Positions 59,069 through 64,000 of a stretch of 64,000 bases of DNA are shown here, in pieces. The first letter of the stretch is position 1, and the number at the start of each line of letters is the position of its first letter. Both the position numbers and the translations under genes were made by a program. This stretch comes from Azospirillum ramasamyi (GTDB lineage: Bacteria; Pseudomonadota; Alphaproteobacteria; Azospirillales; Azospirillaceae). The stretch is from assembly GCF_003233655.1 (NCBI RefSeq), contig NZ_CP029835.1:186001-250000 (forward strand), read 5' to 3'. The notes below the pieces were generated by a model. That model ran no database searches. It was given only the letters and a program-made list of their open reading frames with translations, and was not told the DNA's origin.

Positions 59069-61813
59069 ATGACAGACACTCAACAGGCTTTCTACGTCGC
59101 GACCAACGGCAACGATTCCTGGTCGGGGCGTTTGGCGGCACCCAATGCCGAGGGCACCGACGGTCCCTTCGCCACGCTGGAACGCGCGCAGGGCGCGATG
59201 CGGGCGACCGGCATCCGCGACACCTATGTGCGCGGCGGCACCTATGCGATGACGCGCACGGTCACGCTGACCGGGGCCGACAACGGCGTCCGCATCATGG
59301 CCTATCCGGGCGAGACGCCGGTGTTCAGCGGCGGCGAGCGGGTCGGCGGCTTCACCCCCATCGGCGGCGGGCTGTACGCCGCGGCGACCTCCGCCACCGG
59401 GCTCGACCTCTCCATCGGCGGGGTCCGGCAGAAGGTGGCGCAGACCGGCGACTGGAACGCCGGCGATCCGCGCTCCGGCTGGTCGATCCTGGAGGCGGCC
59501 TCCGGCGGCGCCAGCAGGACCAGCCTGCGGGTCGGCGGCGGCGACTGGGCGATGGCCGCGGTGCTGGCCGCCGGGGTCCAGCCCGGCACCATGGTCCAGA
59601 CCTTCGACACCGAGCGGCTGTCCGACAACATCGTCGGCATCGCCTCCACCGATGCCGGCAGCGGGACCATCACCTTCACGCAAGCGGCGAAATACGCCCT
59701 GCGCAGCGGCGGCACCTATCGCCTGCTGAACGACGACGCCTTCATCCGCGATGCCGGCGAGTTCGCCTGGCAGGCCGAAACCGGCCGGCTGGTGGTGAAG
59801 CCGCAGGATCCCGGCGCGCTGCTGGCCCAGGGGGCGGTGGTGGCGCGGCTGGGCACGCTCCTGTCGCTGAACGGGGCGAGCGGCGTCATCCTGCAGGGGC
59901 TGACCTTCGCCGACACCGTCTGGGACGGCTCGGCCCTGACGCTGACCAACGCGTCCGCCAACAGCATCGCCGGCAACCGCTTCGTCAATGCCGGCACGGC
60001 GATGACGCTGACCGGCTCGTCCGGCAACGTGATCGAGGCCAACCGGATGGAGCATCTGGGGGCGAGCGGTATCAAGCTCGCCTACGGCAGCAACGGCAAC
60101 CGCGTCAGCGCCAACAGCATCGACGGCATCGGCGAGGTGCTGCAGGACGTCGCCGGCATCCAGCTCTACGGCACCAGCGGCACGCTGATCTCCGGCAACG
60201 ACATCCGCAACAGCACGCGCTACGGCATCTCGATCAAGAACTGGGACGGCGCCACCGTCAACACCGACACGGTGGTGGAGTACAACCGCATCTACAACAC
60301 GATGACCGCCACCGCCGACGGCGGCGCCATCGAGATGCTGGGGCGGTCCAACGTCGACACCCGCACCGTCATCCGCGGCAACGACATCCGCAACGTCGGC
60401 GGGCTGGCGACCGACGGGTCGGGCTGGCTCGACCGCCACAAGAGCTTCGGCATCTATCTGGACGACATGGCCAACGGCGTCACCGTCCAGGACAATTTCA
60501 TCCAGAACACCGGCTGGGCCAGCGTCTTCATCCATGGTGGCGATTCTAACAGCGTCACCAACAACTTCGCCGTCCTGTCCAACCCGCGCGAACGCTTCAT
60601 CCGGCTGGAATGGGTGCCGAACGCCGGTGCCATCGGCCTGCTCGCCGACAACAGCGTCACCGGCAACGTCATCTCCTCCTCGACCGGCGTGGATTACTGG
60701 GAGTTCTGGACACCCGGCTCCTACAACGTCACCGGCAACCTGCTGCAGGGCATCCGCGGTCTGAACGGCGGAGACAGGGTGTCGTCGGGTCTGTTCGTCA
60801 ACCCGGCGGCCGGCGACTTCCGGCTCGGCAGCGCCGCCGCGGCGGGGCTCGGCATCCGTGACCTGGATTGGGCGCGGATGGGCAGCGCGCCGCTGACGGT
60901 GCCGGGAATCCCCGCCCCCGGTGCCGGCGGCGGGCCGGGGGTCGGATCCGGTGGCGGATACGGGAGCGGGGGCTCCCCGGCGGCCGGCACCGGCGGTGCG
61001 CCCGCCGCGGCCGGGCTGGCCTTCTCGCCGCTGGCCTACATCGCCTCCTATGCCGACCTGTCGGCGGTCTTCGGCACCAACGCCGCCGCCGGCGCCGCCC
61101 ACTACGCCGCCAGCGGCCGGGCGGAGGGGCGGACGGTCAGCTTCGACCCGCTGGCCTACATCGCCTCCCACGGCGACCTGACGGCGGTCTTCGGCACCGA
61201 CCGGACGGCGGGGGCGGTGCACTACATCACCAACGGCCGGGCGGAGGGGCGGACGGTCAGCTTCGACCCGCTGGCCTACATCGCCTCCCACGGCGACCTG
61301 ACCGCCGCCTTCGGCACCGACCGGACGGTGGCGGCGATGCACTACATCACCAACGGCCGGGCGGAGGGGCGGACGGTCAGCTTCGACCCGCTGGCCTACA
61401 TCGCCTCCTACGGCGACCTGACCGCCGCCTTCGGCACCGACCGGACGGCGGGGGCGATGCACTACATCACCAGCGGCCGGGGGGAGGGGCGGACGGTCAG
61501 CTTCGACCCGCTGGCCTATCTGGCGGCCAACACCGACCTCGCCGCCGCCTTCGGCACCGACACCACCCAGGCCGGGCTGCATTACCTGGGCATCGGCCGG
61601 ACGGAAGGGCGGAGCACCGGCTTCAACGCCTCGGCCTATCTGGCGGCCAACGGCGACGTCGCCGCGGCCACCGGCGGCGACCTGACGGCGGCGATGCGGC
61701 ATTACATCCAGAACGGCCGGCTGGAAGGCCGGGCGCTGAGCCCGGCCTCCGCGTCCCGCGCCGCCGGGCTGTCGCCGGAAAGCGTCATGCTGGCCGCCGC
61801 CGGGATGGGGTGA
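59069..61813 (+). CDS. right-handed beta-helix protein with six C-terminal 40-residue repeats
   Basis: A 914-residue signal-less protein. Residues 1-640 look like a parallel beta-helix of the pectate-lyase/polysaccharide-active type: the start QAFYVATNGNDSWSGRLAAP is typical of such enzymes, and rungs with repeated N-x-I-x-G-N-x-I spacing (GNDIRNSTRYGISIKNWDGA) follow. A Gly/Pro-rich linker (about 610-650) leads to six 40-residue repeats (652-891), the best-conserved set in the window. AAGG stands upstream of the ATG at 59069. A polysaccharide lyase, epimerase or binder is plausible; the catalytic residues could not be fixed. It probably leaves the cell by T1SS. Confidence 0.84.
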   Translation: MTDTQQAFYVATNGNDSWSGRLAAPNAEGTDGPFATLERAQGAMRATGIRDTYVRGGTYAMTRTVTLTGADNGVRIMAYPGETPVFSGGERVGGFTPIGGGLYAAATSATGLDLSIGGVRQKVAQTGDWNAGDPRSGWSILEAASGGASRTSLRVGGGDWAMAAVLAAGVQPGTMVQTFDTERLSDNIVGIASTDAGSGTITFTQAAKYALRSGGTYRLLNDDAFIRDAGEFAWQAETGRLVVKPQDPGALLAQGAVVARLGTLLSLNGASGVILQGLTFADTVWDGSALTLTNASANSIAGNRFVNAGTAMTLTGSSGNVIEANRMEHLGASGIKLAYGSNGNRVSANSIDGIGEVLQDVAGIQLYGTSGTLISGNDIRNSTRYGISIKNWDGATVNTDTVVEYNRIYNTMTATADGGAIEMLGRSNVDTRTVIRGNDIRNVGGLATDGSGWLDRHKSFGIYLDDMANGVTVQDNFIQNTGWASVFIHGGDSNSVTNNFAVLSNPRERFIRLEWVPNAGAIGLLADNSVTGNVISSSTGVDYWEFWTPGSYNVTGNLLQGIRGLNGGDRVSSGLFVNPAAGDFRLGSAAAAGLGIRDLDWARMGSAPLTVPGIPAPGAGGGPGVGSGGGYGSGGSPAAGTGGAPAAAGLAFSPLAYIASYADLSAVFGTNAAAGAAHYAASGRAEGRTVSFDPLAYIASHGDLTAVFGTDRTAGAVHYITNGRAEGRTVSFDPLAYIASHGDLTAAFGTDRTVAAMHYITNGRAEGRTVSFDPLAYIASYGDLTAAFGTDRTAGAMHYITSGRGEGRTVSFDPLAYLAANTDLAAAFGTDTTQAGLHYLGIGRTEGRSTGFNASAYLAANGDVAAATGGDLTAAMRHYIQNGRLEGRALSPASASRAAGLSPESVMLAAAGMG
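61021..61740 (+). repeat. six tandem 120-bp (40-residue) coding repeats, partly near-identical
   Basis: Units start at about 61021, 61141, 61261, 61381, 61501 and 61621. The second to fourth units share almost the whole DNA sequence (for example GGGCGGACGGTCAGCTTCGA at each unit boundary). The fifth and sixth have diverged. Such identity implies recent unequal crossing-over or conversion. Confidence 0.9.
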
Positions 61814-61955
61814 GTGTGCCCTCTCCCGCCTGCCCCCGTCCCGCCTGCCCATGCCGCCTGCCCATGCCGCCTGATCGGGTGACAAGCCGGGCTTGAGCCG
61901 TTAAAACGGCCCGTTCGGCGCCGCTGTCCCGCGGCACCCGGATTTCCATGCGGGG

Positions 61956-63059
61956 ATGATGGCTCAGGCTCTTCTCGACACCTCCTTCGCCCAGCCGGCC
62001 GGGCCCAATCCGTTGGGAACGGACCCGCTGGGGAAAGGCCCCGGCAAACCGGCCGGACGGCGGTGGCCGCTGCTGGTCAAGCTGGCGGTGACGGTCGTCA
62101 TTCTGGGCGCGCTCGCCGCCGGGGCCGACTGGCAGGGCATCCTCGCGCGCCTAGCCGCCGCCGACCCGTGGCTGTTCGCCGCCGGCTTCGCCGTGAAGGC
62201 GCTGACCCTGCCCTTCGCCTCGCAGCGGTGGCGGGCGGTCGGACGGGCCGCCGGCTTCCGGCTGACCCGCTGGACCGCCTTCCGCCTGCAGATGGCCAGC
62301 GGATTCCTGGGGCAGATCCTGCCGGGATCGGTGGGGGCCGACCTGCTGCGCGGCTGGTTCACCTGGAGGCTCGGCCACCCCGCCGGCCCGGTGATGCTGG
62401 CCCTGCTGGTCGACCGGCTGATGGCGCTGCTGGGCGTGGTGCTGATCGGATTGATCGGATTGCCGCATCTGGCCGCGGTGGCGCCGCCCGCCGTCGCCGG
62501 CACCGTCCTGGCGGGCGCGCTGGTCCTGGCCGTGGCCATGGGGCTGCTGCTGCTGGCCGGCCGCATCCCGCGCGACCGGCTGCCGATTCCGAGGCGGCTG
62601 CGCGACGGCGCGCCGGTGCGGACCACCTGGGAGGCGGTGGCGCAGCTGCGCGCCATGGCCGGCAACCGTTCCGCCTGGGCGGCGCTGGGCCACAGCGTCG
62701 GCGTCCATCTCGCCACCATCGCCTCCACCATCCTGTTCGCCCGCTCCGTCGGCCTGCCGCTCGACTGGCTGGACGGGCTGGCCATCGTGCCGGCCGCCAT
62801 CGTCGCCGCAGCCCTGCCCGTCTCGCTCGGCGGCTGGGGCGTGCGCGAGGGGGCGATGGTCGCCGGTTTCGCGCTGCTCGGCTTCGATGCCGACGCGGCG
62901 CTTCTGGTCTCGCTGCTGATCGGGCTGTCGATCGCCGTCCTGTCGCTGCCCGGCGGCCTGTTCTGGCTGCTGTTGCGCAACGAGACCGCCTCCCGGCCCG
63001 ATCCTGTCCAGCCGGGCATCGCAGTGCCTGCCGCCCTTTCCACGGATTCAGCCCGATGA
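61956..63059 (+). CDS. lysylphosphatidylglycerol synthase TM-domain/UPF0104 family membrane protein
   Basis: A 367-residue polytopic protein with about eight membrane helices. LPFASQRWRAVGRAAGFRLT and SGFLGQILPGSVGADLLRGW are typical of the LPG_synthase_TM/UPF0104 family, whose members are often found beside glycosyltransferases and are proposed to act as lipid flippases. The conserved LPVSLGGWGVREGAMVAG occurs near the C-terminus. Start at ATG 61956 (or 61959). Its stop overlaps the next gene (ATGA), so it is coupled to the methyltransferase-glycosyltransferase. Confidence 0.85.
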   Translation: MMAQALLDTSFAQPAGPNPLGTDPLGKGPGKPAGRRWPLLVKLAVTVVILGALAAGADWQGILARLAAADPWLFAAGFAVKALTLPFASQRWRAVGRAAGFRLTRWTAFRLQMASGFLGQILPGSVGADLLRGWFTWRLGHPAGPVMLALLVDRLMALLGVVLIGLIGLPHLAAVAPPAVAGTVLAGALVLAVAMGLLLLAGRIPRDRLPIPRRLRDGAPVRTTWEAVAQLRAMAGNRSAWAALGHSVGVHLATIASTILFARSVGLPLDWLDGLAIVPAAIVAAALPVSLGGWGVREGAMVAGFALLGFDADAALLVSLLIGLSIAVLSLPGGLFWLLLRNETASRPDPVQPGIAVPAALSTDSAR

Positions 63060-64000
63060 CCGACCAGCCCCTTCCGACGCTCGACGGGAACACCGCCCCG
63101 GATGCCGCTCCGGCTTCCGGCGTGCCGCGCGCCCTCTCCCCCCGGCAGGAGCGCATCCGCGGGCTGTTCGACGCGATGGCCCCCCTGCGCGACCGCTGGG
63201 CGGAGCGCAACAGCGCCTTCCACGACGCCGACCGCGCCTATCTGCGCTTCCTGATCCCGGAAGGGGCGACGGTGCTGGAGATCGGCTGCGGCGTCGGCGA
63301 CACGCTGGCGGCCCTGAAGCCGGCGCGCGGCGTCGGCATCGACCTCAGCCCGGCGACCATCGCGGTGGCGAAGACACGCTATCCGGAACTGGAGCTGATC
63401 GCCGCCGACGCCGAGAACCCGGCGACCATCGACGCGATCGAGGGGCCGTTCAGCCACATCCTGCTGTCGGGCACCATCGGCTTCCTCGACGACATCGAGG
63501 AGACGCTGCGCCTGCTGCGCCGGGTCGCCACGCCCAAGACCCGCATCATCGTCAGCTATCACTCCCGCGTCTGGGAGCCGATCCTGTGGGTGGCGGAAAA
63601 GCTGGGGATGCGCATGCCGCAAGGCCAGCAGAACTGGCTGTCGACCAGCGACATCGTCAATCTGCTCGATCTGGCCGGCTGGGAGCCGGTGCGCCGCGAA
63701 TGGCGCCAGCTGATCCCCAAGCGGCTGTTCGGGTTGGGCACGCTGGTCAACCGCTACGTCGCGCCCCTGCCCGGCATCCGCCGGCTGTGCGTGCGCAACT
63801 ATGTCGTCGCCCGGCCGCAGCCCACCGTGGAGGAGGTCACCGTCGACGGCAAGCCGGCCTCGGTCACCGTCCTGATCCCCTGCCGCAACGAGCGCGGCAA
63901 CATCGAGAACGCCATCCGCCGCCTGCCCCGCTTCGCCCCCGACATCGAGGTGATCTATGTCGAGGGCAACAGCCAGGACAACACCTACGAGGAGTGCCTG
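63056..64000 (+). CDS. bifunctional methyltransferase / family 2 glycosyltransferase (truncated by window end)
   Basis: Open from ATG 63056 to the window end (315 codons) without a stop. Residues 1-250 are a class I SAM methyltransferase with VLEIGCGVGDTL (73-84) and VGIDLSPATIAVAKTRYPEL. From about 265 a GT2 domain begins, VTVLIPCRNERGNIENAIRR, reaching EVIYVEGNSQDNTYEE at the edge. The overlap with the membrane protein suggests a lipid-linked sugar transfer unit. The remaining part, and any membrane helices at its C-terminus, are outside the window. Confidence 0.85.
   Translation, partial: MTDQPLPTLDGNTAPDAAPASGVPRALSPRQERIRGLFDAMAPLRDRWAERNSAFHDADRAYLRFLIPEGATVLEIGCGVGDTLAALKPARGVGIDLSPATIAVAKTRYPELELIAADAENPATIDAIEGPFSHILLSGTIGFLDDIEETLRLLRRVATPKTRIIVSYHSRVWEPILWVAEKLGMRMPQGQQNWLSTSDIVNLLDLAGWEPVRREWRQLIPKRLFGLGTLVNRYVAPLPGIRRLCVRNYVVARPQPTVEEVTVDGKPASVTVLIPCRNERGNIENAIRRLPRFAPDIEVIYVEGNSQDNTYEECL

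Noticed and set aside
61021..61740. Minisatellite or CRISPR-like non-coding repeat
   Set aside because: The 120-base period keeps the reading frame and encodes a conserved 40-residue unit, so it is a coding repeat.
58805..61885. A 1026-residue minus-strand frame opposite the beta-helix gene
   Set aside because: Its repeated blocks are the reverse of the 120-bp repeats of the plus-strand gene.

Overview
The window reads as part of a secondary replicon (large plasmid or chromid) of a high-GC alphaproteobacterium, most likely an Azospirillum-like member of the Rhodospirillales. The reasons are the high GC content, the alphaproteobacterial style of the proteins, a plasmid RepA gene with iterons at about 33.4-35.0 kb, and a very dense set of surface-polysaccharide genes around that origin. 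From memory, this gene mix (sulfate activation with a sulfotransferase, rml genes, wzm/wzt, a GDP-mannose enzyme) resembles the exopolysaccharide plasmid pRhico of Azospirillum brasilense; that is a comparison from general knowledge, not a search result.

Layout. 0-6 kb: a UDP-GlcNAc 6-dehydrogenase, a DUF2076 protein, and a radical-SAM plus UdgX DNA-repair pair, bracketed by copies of a dispersed hairpin repeat. 5.8-9.9 kb (minus): sulfotransferase, cysD and cysNC, a PAPS-making and sulfate-transfer cassette. 10.4-22.2 kb (plus): Wzm/Wzt exporter, a methyltransferase/double-glycosyltransferase giant, rmlC-rmlB-rmlD-rmlA, UDP-xylose synthase and an acyltransferase. 22.4-33.3 kb: an RTX protein, galE, a large membrane protein, a first type I secretion (T1SS) operon with a small accessory gene, and manC. 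33.3-35.1 kb: replication origin and repA. 35-43.8 kb: a secreted small protein, an Asp/Asn hydroxylase-like enzyme, two glycosyltransferases, pseB-pseC and a Wzx-like flippase. 43.9-61.8 kb: the extracellular-protein island, with two large RTX proteins, a YigZ protein, an AMIN-like membrane protein, a second T1SS pair, a signal-less subtilase with a carbohydrate-binding domain, an M23 peptidase and a beta-helix protein. 62-64 kb: a flippase-like/LPG-synthase-TM protein and a truncated methyltransferase-glycosyltransferase.

How it fits together. The sugar-nucleotide genes supply UDP-GlcNAcA, dTDP-rhamnose, UDP-xylose, UDP-galactose, GDP-mannose and a pseudaminate precursor. The glycosyltransferases assemble them, Wzm/Wzt and the flippase move the glycans, and the sulfation and acyl genes decorate them. 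In parallel, two T1SS exporters (without an outer-membrane TolC partner in the window) probably secrete a set of signal-less proteins.

The most interesting signal is a 40-residue repeat, of the pattern Y-[IL]-A-x-x-x-D-[LV]...H-Y-x-x-x-G-R-x-E-G-R. It occurs in at least five proteins here with quite different other domains (RTX, DUF4347, beta-helix, DUF5648, AMIN-like membrane protein). It looks like a shared attachment or sorting module for an extracellular matrix. The second strong signal is the origin: iterons that each carry a GANTC site (the CcrM methylation target), in a 265-bp stretch with 13 GANTC sites.
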